From NCBI RefSeq assembly GCF_007655485.1, contig NZ_VJXQ01000002.1, positions 62,001 to 126,000 of the forward strand: a DNA stretch of 64,000 nt. The letters run 5' to 3'. The notes under the pieces were generated by a model. The model was not told where the DNA came from, ran no database searches, and worked only from the letters and a program-made list of their open reading frames with translations. Each line of letters begins with the position of its first letter. Positions within the stretch are counted from its first letter, which is position 1. Positions 42,070-51,268 of this stretch are shown here, in pieces. Made by a program: the position numbers and the translations under genes. Source of the stretch: Halobellus captivus. GTDB taxonomy: Archaea; Halobacteriota; Halobacteria; Halobacteriales; Haloferacaceae.

Positions 42070-43059
42070 ATGTCTATGTCGAAACAACGGATACAGTCGA
42101 GCGAACGGAACGCGTCCAAACTCAGCGGTGGGACGACGCGGCGGGCGTTCCTCGGGGGCACCGCCACGACGGCTATCGCGGCCCTCGCCGGTTGTTCGGC
42201 GATTTCGGGCGGTGGCGAGAACGAGGAACAAGCCGGGGTCAGCGGCGAGACGCTCACGCTCACGACGACGACGAGTACCTACGACACGGGGCTCTTAGAC
42301 GAGATCCACTCCGACTTCGAGGAGATGTACGGCGTGACGGTCGATGCCGTCGCGCAGGGGACGGGAGCGGCCCTCGAATCCGCACGTAACGGGGACGCAG
42401 ACGTCGTGATGGTTCACGCTCGCGGCCTCGAAGACGAGTTTATGAGCAACGGCTACGGGGTCAACCGTCGCGATCTGATGTTCAACGACTTCGTGATCGT
42501 CGGGCCCGAGGACGACCCGGCGGGGATTCAGGGACTTGATTCGGCGACGGAGGCGCTCACGACCATCGCAGAGGCAGAAGCGCCGTTCATCTCCCGCGGT
42601 GACAACTCCGGCACCCACACGAAGGAACTCAACCTGTGGGAGGCCGCGGGAACGGAGCCCGGCGGAGACTGGTACCAAGAGATCGGTGCCGGGATGGGCG
42701 AGGCGCTGAACAACGCGAACCAGCAGGGAGCCTACACGCTCTCGGACAGAGGGACCTACATCTCACAGCGTTCGGAGATCGATCTGACGATCCTCGTCCA
42801 GGGTCCGATCGAGGGCGGGCCGGAGATCCTCTCGAACCCCTACGGCATAATGGCTGTCAACCCCGGTGTCCACGAGAACGCTAACTACGATCTCGCGATG
42901 GCGTACATCGGATGGATCACCAGTCCGGGTGCCCAAGATGCCATCTCGAACTACCAGATGAACGGCGAGCAGCTGTTCTTCCCCGAGGCTGTCTCCGAGA
43001 ACCCGAACTTCCAGCAGTACGTCCCGGAGGGATGGAGTAGCGACTCCTCCGACGAGTAA
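42070..43059 (+). CDS. tupA: TupA-type tungstate ABC transporter substrate-binding lipoprotein
   Basis: The 329-residue protein has a Tat signal TRRAFLGG, lipobox LAGC, and the TupA fingerprints [35 protein letters not shown] and [12 protein letters not shown]. TupA binds tungstate, with molybdate possible. It is the first gene of a tupABC operon, with tupB starting 3 bp after its stop. ATG at 42070 is used; M3 at 42076 is close. The promoter faces the modE-like gene. Confidence 0.92.
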   Translation: MSMSKQRIQSSERNASKLSGGTTRRAFLGGTATTAIAALAGCSAISGGGENEEQAGVSGETLTLTTTTSTYDTGLLDEIHSDFEEMYGVTVDAVAQGTGAALESARNGDADVVMVHARGLEDEFMSNGYGVNRRDLMFNDFVIVGPEDDPAGIQGLDSATEALTTIAEAEAPFISRGDNSGTHTKELNLWEAAGTEPGGDWYQEIGAGMGEALNNANQQGAYTLSDRGTYISQRSEIDLTILVQGPIEGGPEILSNPYGIMAVNPGVHENANYDLAMAYIGWITSPGAQDAISNYQMNGEQLFFPEAVSENPNFQQYVPEGWSSDSSDE

Positions 43060-43061
43060 CC

Positions 43062-43781
43062 GTGTCACCCGACGCAGTCGTCCACCTGCTGCCCGCGCTC
43101 GTCGAGCTTCCGTTCCGGGAGGGGTACGTCCGGAGTATCATCTACGTCTCGCTGTACGTGAGCGGGACCGCGGTGGTACTGAGCACGCTGTTCAGTATCC
43201 CCGTCGCGATCGTGATGGGATTCGCTGACTTCCCGGGCAAGCAGTTGGTGAAGTCGATCATCAACACCGGAATGGGCTTTCCGAGCGTCGTGGTCGGCCT
43301 GCTCGTGCTCTTCGTCGTCTCCAACCAGGGGCCGTTGGGACCGCTGGACCTCATCTTCACGACGGAGGCGATGATTATGTCCCAGTTCGTACTCGCGACG
43401 CCACCGATCACCGCGATAAGTCTCGCGGCCATCACCGGCGTGAACGAGAACGTCCGTGACGCCGCGCGGGCGCTCGGCGGCACGCGGCTCGACGTCGCCT
43501 TGGTCGTCATCAAGGAGGCTCGCTACGGGATCGCGACGGCGGTCCTCGCGGGGTTCGGCCGCGCGATCAGCGAGGTCGGTTCCGTCCTCATCGTCGGCGG
43601 AAACATCACGAGCGCGAGCGGGATCTCGAAGACGCGGACCCTGACGACCGCGATCCAACTGGAGGCCAGACAGGGGCAGTACAACACCGCGATGCTCCTC
43701 GGTGCCGTCCTACTGGTACTCGTGCTTTCGATCAACGCCGTCGTCGTACGGTTCGGTGACGAGGGGTCGATGAACCGATGA
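43062..43781 (+). CDS. tupB: TupB-type tungstate ABC transporter permease
   Basis: The 239-residue membrane protein has five to six helices and the permease coupling motif [21 protein letters not shown], with [17 protein letters not shown] characteristic of tungstate/TupB-type permeases. The start is GTG at 43062, 3 bp after tupA. It overlaps tupC by 4 bp. Confidence 0.9.
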   Translation: MSPDAVVHLLPALVELPFREGYVRSIIYVSLYVSGTAVVLSTLFSIPVAIVMGFADFPGKQLVKSIINTGMGFPSVVVGLLVLFVVSNQGPLGPLDLIFTTEAMIMSQFVLATPPITAISLAAITGVNENVRDAARALGGTRLDVALVVIKEARYGIATAVLAGFGRAISEVGSVLIVGGNITSASGISKTRTLTTAIQLEARQGQYNTAMLLGAVLLVLVLSINAVVVRFGDEGSMNR

Positions 43782-44542
43782 TCCGACTCTCGAACGTCAC
43801 GCACTCGTACGGCCAGGAGACCACCTTCGAGGAACTATCCCTGTCGATCGAACGTGGGGAGGTCGTCGCGATCATCGGCCCATCCGGCGTCGGCAAGACG
43901 ACGCTGCTCCGTGTTCTGGCGCTGTTCACGCGACCGGTCGACGGAACCGTCGAACTGGATGGAGAGTCGGTGTGGGACGTCGACGAAGAGGAGCGCCTCG
44001 CGCTCCGACGCCGCATCGGGATGGTCTTTCAGGACGCGAGCCTGTTCGACGCCACGGTGACCCGGAACGTCGAGTACGGACTCCGAGTGCGGCAGTCGTG
44101 GAGCGCGCGGGTCGAGGACGCGCTGCACTCGCTCGTCGGATCGAACGGGACTCGGGACGCGGTCGAGCGATCGCTCGACGTGGTGGGGCTGCGCGATAAG
44201 ACCGATCAGTCCGCGCGGTCGCTCTCCGGCGGCGAAGCCCAGCGAGTCTCCTTCGCGCGGGCGCTCGCGTACGACCCGGCGTATCTCCTGCTCGACGAAC
44301 CCACGTCGGATCTGGACCCGCGGAACACGAGCGTCATCGAGGACGCGATGCTCGAGGCCGGCGACCGCGATATCGGCGTCGTCGTCGCGACCCACGACAT
44401 GCACCAGGCCGAGCGCATCGCCGACAGGGTCGCGGTGCTGCTTGGCGACGGCCTCACCGAGGTCGGACCGGCCGAGACGGTGTTCGAGAACCCCACCGAC
44501 GAGCGCACGCGGAAGTTCGTCTCCGGGGAACTCGTCTACTGA
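43778..44542 (+). CDS. tupC: TupC-type tungstate ABC transporter ATP-binding protein
   Basis: The 254-residue ATPase has Walker [10 protein letters not shown] (34-42), signature [15 protein letters not shown], Walker [12 protein letters not shown] and H-loop THDMHQAE. It energises uptake by TupAB. The gene overlaps tupB by 4 bp (ATGA). No molybdenum cofactor gene follows within the window. Confidence 0.92.
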   Translation: MIRLSNVTHSYGQETTFEELSLSIERGEVVAIIGPSGVGKTTLLRVLALFTRPVDGTVELDGESVWDVDEEERLALRRRIGMVFQDASLFDATVTRNVEYGLRVRQSWSARVEDALHSLVGSNGTRDAVERSLDVVGLRDKTDQSARSLSGGEAQRVSFARALAYDPAYLLLDEPTSDLDPRNTSVIEDAMLEAGDRDIGVVVATHDMHQAERIADRVAVLLGDGLTEVGPAETVFENPTDERTRKFVSGELVY

Positions 44543-44571
44543 CCGGCCTCGACGGGCCCAATCAAATCGGC

Positions 44572-44624
44572 CGCGTCGTTGGTGAGGCTGTTCACGCCCG
44601 CGTCGTTGGCGAGGCTGTTCACCG
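44572..44624. repeat. Tandem 27-bp repeat between tupC and the nuclease gene
   Basis: Units at 44572-44598 and 44599-44625 share CGCGTCGTTGG(T/C)GAGGCTGTTCAC and differ at about two or three positions. They lie 30 bp past tupC. On the minus strand the unit encodes VNSL(A/T)NDA in frame, but no real gene is seen there. Confidence 0.75.
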
Positions 44625-44676
44625 ACGGGCGACGGGCCTCGAAGGGTTTACGCCCTCGCCGACCGCTCACTCGGAT

Positions 44677-45462
44677 ATGCGAATCGAGAACAGCTTCGTT
44701 CCCGCGGAGGGGATCGGCGAGGGACGCGAGCGCTCGCTGTGGGAGTCGGGGATCCTCACGTGGGAGGAGTTCGACCCCGCACGCGCGCCGCTGGGACCGA
44801 AGACGGGCGAGCGAGTCGAATCCTTCGTCGCGGAGGCGCTCGAACGACTCGACGACGGCGACGCGCGGTACTTCGGCGAACGGTTTCCCTCCGGCGAGGT
44901 CTGGCGGTTCTACGAGAACTTCCGGGACGAGGCGGTCTTCTTCGACATCGAGACGACCGGACTCGACTCGCGTCGCGAGGACGTCACGACGGTCTCGTTC
45001 ACGCGCGGCGGCGACACGTCGACGCTGATTCGCGGCGAGAACCTCACAGCGGAGGCGCTCCGCGAGGCGTTCCGGGACGCGCCCCTCGTCGTCTCGTTCA
45101 ACGGCAAGCAGTTCGACGTCCCGTTCCTCGAGGACAACTTCTCGGTCTCGATCGACTCGCCGCACCTGGATCTGATGTTCCCCTGTCGCCGCATCGACCT
45201 GACGGGCGGACTGAAATCGATCGAGAAGGAGGTCGGTATCGACCGCGACCGACCTGACCTCTCCGGGCGCGACGCGGTCCGGCTCTGGTACCGCTACGCC
45301 CGTGACGGCGACGACGACGCCCTCGACACGCTCGTCTCCTACAACCGCGACGACACCGAGAATCTTCGGAACCTCGCGGACGTGGTCACCAGACGGCTGC
45401 ACGACGACTCGCTGGGCGCGGTCTGCGGCGAACCGGCCGGGATCCCCGATCCGACCGGATAG
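44677..45462 (+). CDS. YprB-type ribonuclease-H-like exonuclease
   Basis: The 261-residue protein has the DEDD exonuclease pattern: FFDIETTGL (D and E), SFNGKQFDVPFL (D) and YNRDDTENL (D). It is in the RNase_H_2/YprB family that acts on DNA or RNA ends. An N-terminal extension of about 80 residues precedes the catalytic domain. The biological role is unknown in archaea. It is monocistronic. Confidence 0.85.
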   Translation: MRIENSFVPAEGIGEGRERSLWESGILTWEEFDPARAPLGPKTGERVESFVAEALERLDDGDARYFGERFPSGEVWRFYENFRDEAVFFDIETTGLDSRREDVTTVSFTRGGDTSTLIRGENLTAEALREAFRDAPLVVSFNGKQFDVPFLEDNFSVSIDSPHLDLMFPCRRIDLTGGLKSIEKEVGIDRDRPDLSGRDAVRLWYRYARDGDDDALDTLVSYNRDDTENLRNLADVVTRRLHDDSLGAVCGEPAGIPDPTG

Positions 45463-45487
45463 CGTTCCTGTCACCTGCACAAGAGTA

Positions 45488-45505
45488 TTTTTGGCGAACC
45501 TAAAA
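45488..45505 (+). promoter_or_regulatory. DtxR/SirR-like palindromic operator upstream of the GT2 gene
   Basis: TTTTTGG-CGAA-CCTAAAA is an inverted repeat with one mismatch in each 7-bp arm pair. It resembles the TTTTAGG...CCTAAAA type sites bound by haloarchaeal metal-dependent DtxR-family regulators. It lies about 32 bp before the GT2 start and overlaps the likely TATA region. Confidence 0.4.
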
Positions 45506-45536
45506 ACACAAGTACCCCCGGAAGCAACGCCGGGTA

Positions 45537-46220
45537 ATGACAGAGTACACCTTCGACGACCTCGCGGTCGTGATGGGGACCTACAACGAGGAGGCTGCGA
45601 TCGAGACGGTACTGACGGACATCGAAGACGTGACCGACGGGCGCGCGGAAGTCGTCTGCGTCGACAGCTCCGACGATCGGACGCCCGAGATCGCGCGCGA
45701 GCACGGTGCGACGGTGATCGAGCAGCCGCCGATGGGCTACGGCTACGCCGTTCGAGAGGCCGTTCTCGCGCCGGAGCGTCCGGTGGTCGTCACGACCGAC
45801 TGCGACGACACGTATCCGATGGAGAAGCTGCCGCAGTTTCTGGACCTGATCAACGAGGGCTACGACGTCGTCTCCGGCGACCGCCTCTACTACGGCGCTG
45901 AGGCGATGCCGGGGCTGAACCGGCTCGGAAACGCCGCGTTCGCACTACTGGCTTCGGCGCTGATGGGCGAGCGCGTCCACGACACGACAACCGGAATGCG
46001 CGCGTACCGGCGCGACCTCCTCCACGAGATCGAGTGGACGGAGAACACCGGCCTCTCCGCGGAGCTGCTGATCCGGCCGCTGATGCGCGGTTACGAGATC
46101 CGCGAGGAGCCGATCCCCTACCGCGAACGCGCCGGAGAGACGAAGTTAGATCCACTCGGGGGCGGAGCGGCTATCGCGAAGTCGATCGTGAAGGTGTGTC
46201 TCGAAGAGCGATTCGACTGA
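45537..46220 (+). CDS. GT2-family glycosyltransferase (dolichyl-phosphate hexosyltransferase-like)
   Basis: The 227-residue GT-A enzyme has GTYNEEAAIETVL, CVDSSDDRTPEIA and the DxD segment TDCDDTYP (87-94), as in dolichyl-phosphate mannose/glucose synthases. It should transfer a hexose to a polyprenyl phosphate, but no C-terminal membrane helices or paired gene are seen. The start at 45537 matches the family. A possible iron/manganese-type operator lies upstream. Confidence 0.87.
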   Translation: MTEYTFDDLAVVMGTYNEEAAIETVLTDIEDVTDGRAEVVCVDSSDDRTPEIAREHGATVIEQPPMGYGYAVREAVLAPERPVVVTTDCDDTYPMEKLPQFLDLINEGYDVVSGDRLYYGAEAMPGLNRLGNAAFALLASALMGERVHDTTTGMRAYRRDLLHEIEWTENTGLSAELLIRPLMRGYEIREEPIPYRERAGETKLDPLGGGAAIAKSIVKVCLEERFD

Positions 46221-46296
46221 GCGCCTCGGTTGGCTAATTCGATTGAGTCATTCCACCAAGCTGGATTGAGAGAATACAGTAAGCGGTTCGACTGGA

Positions 46297-46332
46297 CGGG
46301 CGTTCTCTCGGAATTCGCCCGCGGAACGCCCG
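46297..46332. terminator. 9-bp inverted repeat between convergent genes
   Basis: CGGGCGTTC pairs with GAACGCCCG across an 18-nt loop. It lies between the GT2 gene and the converging DUF5800 gene, so it may form a shared 3' structure. There is no U tract. Confidence 0.35.
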
Positions 46333-46341
46333 CCGTACCGA

Positions 46342-46539
46342 TTACCGGAGAATGTCGGCGATCTGTCTCGGTTCGCCGCTCAGCGACGGATTCTTCTCGA
46401 CGATCTTCAGCACCTCGTGGTCGGTCACGTCCGGGTAGGCCTTCTCGGTCGCTTCCTCGATGAGCGATTTTTCGAGCCGGAACTCGGTCCCGTCGTAGAC
46501 GACGTCGACGCCGTTTTCGTCGAACGAAAGCGCGGTCAT
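46342..46539 (-). CDS. DUF5800 family small protein
   Basis: The 65-residue acidic protein begins MTALSFDENGVDVVYDGTEFRLEK and has VTDHEVLKIVEKNPSLSGEPRQIADIL. It matches the short haloarchaeal DUF5800 family. Function is unknown. It is cytoplasmic and monocistronic, divergent from the bactofilin-like gene. Confidence 0.8.
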   Translation of the reverse strand: MTALSFDENGVDVVYDGTEFRLEKSLIEEATEKAYPDVTDHEVLKIVEKNPSLSGEPRQIADILR

Positions 46540-46631
46540 AGGTCGTCGTAGTCGGCCACAGAGTAAAAGGGCATCAATCCGGGACGGCGGCCCGTACCGC
46601 CGTCCGACGAACGTCTGACGCGTCGTTTATT

Positions 46632-47507
46632 ATGCCGCACGTGTTGCTCCGGAGTGTGGCATTCGGTCAGGACCGACTCGACGCCCTGGAGATACCCGAC
46701 GGAACGACCGTCGAGGAGCACGACCTCGTGACCGACGGCGACATCGTCGTCGGCGGACAGAGCACGGTCGAGTTCGGCGTTCGCGGTCGGAACGTCCTCG
46801 CCGGTGAGCGCGTCACCTTCGGCGGCGACATCGAAGCCGAGGGCGACTGTCGCTTGGACGTCTGGTGCGACGTCGCCGGGAACGTCCTCGTCGGCGACGA
46901 CGCCTACCTCGGAGAGCGCGTACACATCGGCGGGCGGCTGATGGTTTCCGGAGACCTGGACATCGGCGACGACGTCGACATCGAGGAGGGTTTCGAGGCC
47001 AACGGCTGGATCGTCATTCGCAACCCGGTGCCGACGCTCGTCTTCTACTTCGTCGTCCTCTCGCAGCTGCTCCACCTCGGCGAGAACGAGAGCGCCGAGG
47101 AACTGGCGGGCGCGCTCTCCGGCGAGGGCGAGACCGACCCCCTCGTGATCCCGCGCGGATCGACGGTCTCCGACGACGCGTGGCGCGCCTCGACGCCCGC
47201 GACGATCGGCGACGAGTGCCGACTCCACGGCAACGTCCGCGCGGAGACGATCGCGGTCGGCCGCGACAACAACATCTTCGGCAGCCTCCGCGCCCGCGGC
47301 GACGTCGAAGTCGGAGCGGGGACCCGCGTCCACGGCGACGTGACCACCCGCGACGGGACGGTCACGATCGCCGACGGCGCGCAGATCCTCGGCGACGTCT
47401 CCTGTTCGGATCTCGAACTCCACGACGCCGCGGACGTCGACGGGACGATCCGCGCCTCGGGCGATATGCGGCTCGTCCGCTCGAACGCGTCCAGAGACGT
47501 CGAGTAA
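46632..47507 (+). CDS. Polymer-forming (bactofilin-like) beta-helix protein
   Basis: The 291-residue protein consists mainly of hexapeptide-like turns with repeated GD(V/I), as in GDIEAEGDCRLDVWCDVAG and GDECRLHGNVRAETIAVG. This gives a left-handed beta-helix as in polymer-forming cytoskeletal proteins. One hydrophobic segment (VPTLVFYFVVLSQLLHL, about 138-154) interrupts the helix. It splits the protein into two repeat blocks and could contact a membrane. Function is unassigned; some haloarchaeal members affect shape. A very long open frame on the other strand is its shadow. Confidence 0.82.
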   Translation: MPHVLLRSVAFGQDRLDALEIPDGTTVEEHDLVTDGDIVVGGQSTVEFGVRGRNVLAGERVTFGGDIEAEGDCRLDVWCDVAGNVLVGDDAYLGERVHIGGRLMVSGDLDIGDDVDIEEGFEANGWIVIRNPVPTLVFYFVVLSQLLHLGENESAEELAGALSGEGETDPLVIPRGSTVSDDAWRASTPATIGDECRLHGNVRAETIAVGRDNNIFGSLRARGDVEVGAGTRVHGDVTTRDGTVTIADGAQILGDVSCSDLELHDAADVDGTIRASGDMRLVRSNASRDVE

Positions 47508-47569
47508 CTCAAAGGTCCGTTTGTGCTACCGGCGCGTCTTTCCGTGGGTCCGTCGTACACCGATCATCG

Positions 47570-48505
47570 ATGGTATCGAGACGCACACTCGCGACGGTCG
47601 CCCTCGTCGCCCTCGTCGCGCTCGCGGGATGCGGCGCGACCGGCAGCGGCGGCGACGGTGGCAGCGCTGGCGAATACGAGGCCGCGACGGATCTCGAATC
47701 GGGCGACCGCCCGCAAGCGACCGGAGCACCGGCCGAAGAATCGGCGACGGACGGGGGCTCCGGCGGAGGCGGTGACGCGTCGGGCGACGCCGTCAACACG
47801 GACAACCGCGCGATCATCAGGACCGGCAGCGTCCACGTCGAGGTCGACGACTACGAGTCCTCGCAGTCGGAGCTGACGTCGCTCGTCGAGGGATACGGCG
47901 GCTACGTCAGCGACAGTCGGCAGGACCGCAGACAGATCGACAACGAGACCTGGGTCCGCGGAGAGTTGGTGCTCCGCGTCCCGAGCGAGAACTTCGACGC
48001 GCTCGTCAACGACACGCGCGGGTTGGGCGAGGTGCAGTCCGTCGAAGTCAACTCTCGCGACGTCACCGACCAACTGGTCGACATCGAGGCCCGGTTGGAC
48101 AACCTCCGCGCCGAACGCGACCGCCTCCGAGAACTCTACGATCAAGCGAACACCACTGAAGACGTCCTCGCCGTCCAGCGCGAGCTCTCGGACGTCCAAG
48201 GTGAGATCGAACGGCTGGAGGCCAGACAGCAGTCACTCGAAAACCAAGTCGCCTACTCGACGCTGACGGTCAGACTGGAGGAGCCGCGGCCGACGCCGAA
48301 CCGCGTCGCGCCCGACCGCTGGTACGACACGCCGGTCATCTCCGCATTTATGGAGTCGGTCGACGGGGTCGTCGTCGTCGCACGCGCGGCCGTCGTCGCC
48401 TTCGCGTTCGCCCTGCCGTACTTCCTGGCGTTCGCGGTCCCCGTCCTCGTCGTGACAGGACTAGTATGGCGGTACGCGGCGCGTCGGCTCCGATCGGGAG
48501 AGTGA
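47570..48505 (+). CDS. DUF4349-domain lipoprotein
   Basis: The 311-residue protein has a signal with lipobox LAGC, a Gly/Ser/Ala-rich linker and the DUF4349 domain: ITRTGSVHVEVDDYESSQSEL-like start, GELVLRVPSENFDAL and a coiled coil (LDNLRAERDRLRELYDQA, ERLEARQQSLENQ). A C-terminal membrane helix (about 280-300) ends in basic residues RRLRSGE. Family members are membrane-anchored envelope proteins of unknown function. ATG at 47570 is used since the signal follows directly. Confidence 0.87.
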   Translation: MVSRRTLATVALVALVALAGCGATGSGGDGGSAGEYEAATDLESGDRPQATGAPAEESATDGGSGGGGDASGDAVNTDNRAIIRTGSVHVEVDDYESSQSELTSLVEGYGGYVSDSRQDRRQIDNETWVRGELVLRVPSENFDALVNDTRGLGEVQSVEVNSRDVTDQLVDIEARLDNLRAERDRLRELYDQANTTEDVLAVQRELSDVQGEIERLEARQQSLENQVAYSTLTVRLEEPRPTPNRVAPDRWYDTPVISAFMESVDGVVVVARAAVVAFAFALPYFLAFAVPVLVVTGLVWRYAARRLRSGE

Positions 48506-48530
48506 GTCGCTGACGGGGAAGAAACGCCAC

Positions 48531-48545
48531 GGGAAAAAAGCCGAG
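48531..48545 (-). terminator. T6 tract after grpE
   Basis: On the minus strand six T residues (plus-strand A at 48534-48539) lie about 15 nt after the grpE stop, following GC-rich GGGCTCTCGGC. This fits a terminator. Confidence 0.5.
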
Positions 48546-48554
48546 AGCCCGCGG

Positions 48555-49349
48555 TTACTGTTCGCTCGGCTCGCCGTCTCCGCCGTTGCCCGTGCTCACG
48601 GTCACCTGGGCCTCGCGGAGCACCGAATCGGCCATCTCGTAGCCCGGTTGGAACACGTCGACGACCGTGCCCTCGGGCTGTCCGTCGTCGACGCGCATCA
48701 GCACCTCGTGGCGCGTCGGATCGACGGTCTCGCCCGCTTCGGGGTCGATAGGGGAGACGTTCTCGTCGTCGAGGATGCGGTCGAACTCCTCCAGCGTCGA
48801 TTCGATCCCCGGGCGGATGTCGGCGTCACCGTCTTGATCCAGCGCGCGAACGAGGTTGTCGCGGACGCTGACGACGCGGCCGACGAAGTCCTCGGTCGCG
48901 CGCTCGCGGATCTCGTCCTGTCGCTTCTTCGCGCGCTGCTTGTAGTTCTTGAAGTCCGCCCGCGTGCGCTTCAACGCGGATTCGAGTTCCTCGATGCGCT
49001 CCGCGCGCGAATCGAGTTCGGCCTCCGCATCTTCGAGCCTCGATTCGACGGCGGCGACGTCCGCGGCGAGGTCGTCGTCGTACTCCGCAACCCGGTCTGC
49101 GACGTTCGGTACGTCGGCTTCGGTGGCTGCGTCGGAACCGGTTTCGGTACCTGCCTCCGCATCGGCGTCGGCATCGGCTCCCGAGTCGGCTTCGACATCG
49201 GCGTCGGCACCGGCGCGTTCGCCCTCCACGGTTCCGTTCGTCGCCGAGGTAGCGTCGCTCTCCTGCTCAGATTCGACGTCTTCGCCGTCCTCGACGTCCA
49301 CGTCGGGAGATTCGGCGTTCGTGGCGTGCTCGGGGGACTCCTCGCTCAT
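48555..49349 (-). CDS. grpE: GrpE nucleotide exchange factor
   Basis: GrpE releases ADP from DnaK in protein folding. The 264-residue protein has a long acidic low-complexity N-terminal region (about 1-95, rich in Ala, Asp, Glu). A coiled coil follows (RLEDAEAELDSRAERIEELESAL) and then the GrpE beta domain with DEVLMRVDDGQPEGTVVDVFQPGYEM-type sequence, ending VTVSTGNGG. No dnaK or dnaJ is adjacent in the window. The ATG at 49349 is preceded by a basic upstream segment that would not belong to GrpE. Confidence 0.9.
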   Translation of the reverse strand: MSEESPEHATNAESPDVDVEDGEDVESEQESDATSATNGTVEGERAGADADVEADSGADADADAEAGTETGSDAATEADVPNVADRVAEYDDDLAADVAAVESRLEDAEAELDSRAERIEELESALKRTRADFKNYKQRAKKRQDEIRERATEDFVGRVVSVRDNLVRALDQDGDADIRPGIESTLEEFDRILDDENVSPIDPEAGETVDPTRHEVLMRVDDGQPEGTVVDVFQPGYEMADSVLREAQVTVSTGNGGDGEPSEQ

Positions 49350-49449
49350 ACTTCGTGGAAGCGGTTGACGAGCCTTAAGCATGTAGAAACGAGGCGGCGG
49401 GAGATCGAGTTCGAGACCGGAGGCAGTACCGCAACCGACCCGAGAGAGC

Positions 49450-50187
49450 CTACTGGTACATCCCGATCGGCCGCGCCTGCGTGCTCTCTTCGCCAGCCTC
49501 CTGCATCCGCTTTGCGAGGCGCTCTTTCGCCTGGCGAATCTGTTCGGCGTGTTCGACGAGGTCGTCGACGGGGACGTCGGTGCCGGTGAGCGGTTCGATG
49601 CCGTCTTTGATCAGGACGCGCGCGGCTTCGGGGTCGGGAAAACGCGGGTCGGACTCGACGACGAGGCCGACGGCTGTGCGGTCGGATTCGACGGCCGCGT
49701 TCAGGAGCACGCCGGTCGGTCCGGAGACGAGACCGGTCTCGTGGGGGGGTTCGATTCCCGCCTTGTCGACGAGTTTGATGCCCTTTCCGACGCCCAGACC
49801 GTACAGCATCGGGGGCGTGTCGTCCTTCTCTCGGGGGATCCCGGACAGGTATATCGGCGTCACCGAGCGTTCGTCGAACCACTCCGTGAGGCAGGTGGCC
49901 AGCTCTGTGGCGGCGTCCGGCCGAATGGGGACGTCGCTCTGCAACACCACGAGGTCGGTTTTCTTGTCCGCGTAGAGTCTGACCGGCGGCTGGAGTTCGG
50001 CGTCGCCCTCCTGGTAGACCGCGACTTTCGGAATCCCCGCGCAGTGGACGTTCGCGTAGTGGGCCATCTCGAACTCCTCGACGAGGTGGTCGGCGGCGAT
50101 CTTCCCGACGAGGCCGACCCCCGGAAACCCCTCGACGAGAGTCGGATTCTGCAGACTGACGCAACGCTTGACGTCGATCCGTGCCAT
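49450..50187 (-). CDS. PAC2 family proteasome assembly chaperone-like protein (PbaB type)
   Basis: The 245-residue protein begins LVEGFPGVGLVGKIAADHLVEE and has PIYLSGIPREKDDTPPMLYGLGVGKG, both diagnostic of the archaeal PAC2/DUF75 family. PbaA/PbaB-like proteins help assemble the 20S proteasome. The C-terminal coiled stretch EHAEQIRQAKERLAKRMQEAGEE ends with an HbYX-free tail GMYQ. It is monocistronic between GrpE and the RNA methyltransferase gene. Confidence 0.87.
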   Translation of the reverse strand: MARIDVKRCVSLQNPTLVEGFPGVGLVGKIAADHLVEEFEMAHYANVHCAGIPKVAVYQEGDAELQPPVRLYADKKTDLVVLQSDVPIRPDAATELATCLTEWFDERSVTPIYLSGIPREKDDTPPMLYGLGVGKGIKLVDKAGIEPPHETGLVSGPTGVLLNAAVESDRTAVGLVVESDPRFPDPEAARVLIKDGIEPLTGTDVPVDDLVEHAEQIRQAKERLAKRMQEAGEESTQARPIGMYQ

Positions 50188-50329
50188 AGTCGAGCGTACG
50201 ACGAGGACTGTGGTAAAAGTGCGGGCGGATCCCGAGCGCGAAAAGAGTGTATCGCGTCCGAGTCACTCCACGCTTCAGTCGGCGTGCGGAACCGACACCC
50301 ACAAGCGGCCGCGACGAATTTCACTCCCT

Positions 50330-51268
50330 ATGCAACCACTGGAGCGGTACGCGTCGCTCCTCTCGGATTTCGACGCGTTCCGCGCGGCGTGCGACCGGCC
50401 GCTGCCGTCGGTCGTCCGCGTCAACACGCTGAAGGCGTCGGTCGAGCGCGCACGCGAGGCACTCGACGCCGAGGGCGTCGCCTACGAGGTGACCGACTGG
50501 CACCCCGGCGTCCTCCGACTCGACGAGCGCGGTCCCGGGACCTCGTGGCCGTACTTCCACGGCTGGCTCCACGGCCAAGAGGAAGTCTCGGCGCTCCCCG
50601 CGCTGGCGCTCGATCCCCAACCCGGCGAAGTCGTCTGGGACGCCTGTGCCGCCCCGGGAAGCAAGACCTCGCAGATCGCGGATCTGATGGACGACACGGG
50701 CCTTCTCGTCGGCAACGACAACAACCTCGGGCGGCTGTCCGCACTGCGACACAACGCCGAGCGACTGGGCGTCACGAACCTCGCGGTGACGAACCAGGAC
50801 GCGCGGAACTTCTCGCTGAAGCCGTTCGGCGACCGGACCGAACAGCCGGAGCGTATCGAGGCGTTCGACCGCGCGCTCGTCGACGCGCCGTGCTCGTGCG
50901 AGGGGACGATCCGAAAGAACCCCGACGCGCTGGATCGCTGGTCGCTGGAGCACATCAAGGGGATCGTCGGCATCCAGAAGGGAATCCTCCGACGGGCGAT
51001 TCAGGCGACGCGCCCCGGTGGGACCGTCGTCTACTCGACGTGCACGTTCGCCCCGGAGGAGAACGAGGCCGTCCTCGATCACGTTCTCCGCGAGGAGGAC
51101 TGCGAAATCCGCCCCTGGGAGCCGCCGGAGGGCTTCGAGACCGATCCGGGCGTCACCGAATGGAAGGGCGAGGAGTACGATCCCTCGGTTCAGCTAGCGC
51201 ACCGGGTCTACCCGCATCGAAACGACACGGGCGGGTTCTTCTGCGCCAGACTGGAGGTGATGACATGA
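50330..51268 (+). CDS. RsmB/RsmF (NSUN)-type RNA cytosine-C5 methyltransferase
   Basis: The 312-residue protein has the S-adenosylmethionine motif DACAAPGSKTSQIADLM and the two catalytic cysteines in DAPCSCEGT and STCTFAPEENE. It methylates C5 of cytosine in rRNA or tRNA. The compact domain has a short N-terminal part and lacks an RNA-binding domain at its C terminus. The next gene starts 4 bp before its stop (ATGA), and that small protein has a PUA-like region, so together they may equal a full RsmF. ATG at 50330 is used since it begins with MQPLERYASLL. Confidence 0.9.
   Translation: MQPLERYASLLSDFDAFRAACDRPLPSVVRVNTLKASVERAREALDAEGVAYEVTDWHPGVLRLDERGPGTSWPYFHGWLHGQEEVSALPALALDPQPGEVVWDACAAPGSKTSQIADLMDDTGLLVGNDNNLGRLSALRHNAERLGVTNLAVTNQDARNFSLKPFGDRTEQPERIEAFDRALVDAPCSCEGTIRKNPDALDRWSLEHIKGIVGIQKGILRRAIQATRPGGTVVYSTCTFAPEENEAVLDHVLREEDCEIRPWEPPEGFETDPGVTEWKGEEYDPSVQLAHRVYPHRNDTGGFFCARLEVMT

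Noticed and set aside
46536-47423. A 295-codon frame opposite the bactofilin-like gene
   Set aside because: The plus-strand reading has regular beta-helix turns, and the antisense reading mirrors the repeats in low-complexity Val/Asp/Ala sequence.
49549-51264. A long N-terminal extension of the PUA-like gene running across the PAC2 and methyltransferase genes
   Set aside because: It is antisense to the PAC2 gene and out of frame with the methyltransferase gene. The ATGA overlap gives a natural start at 51265.
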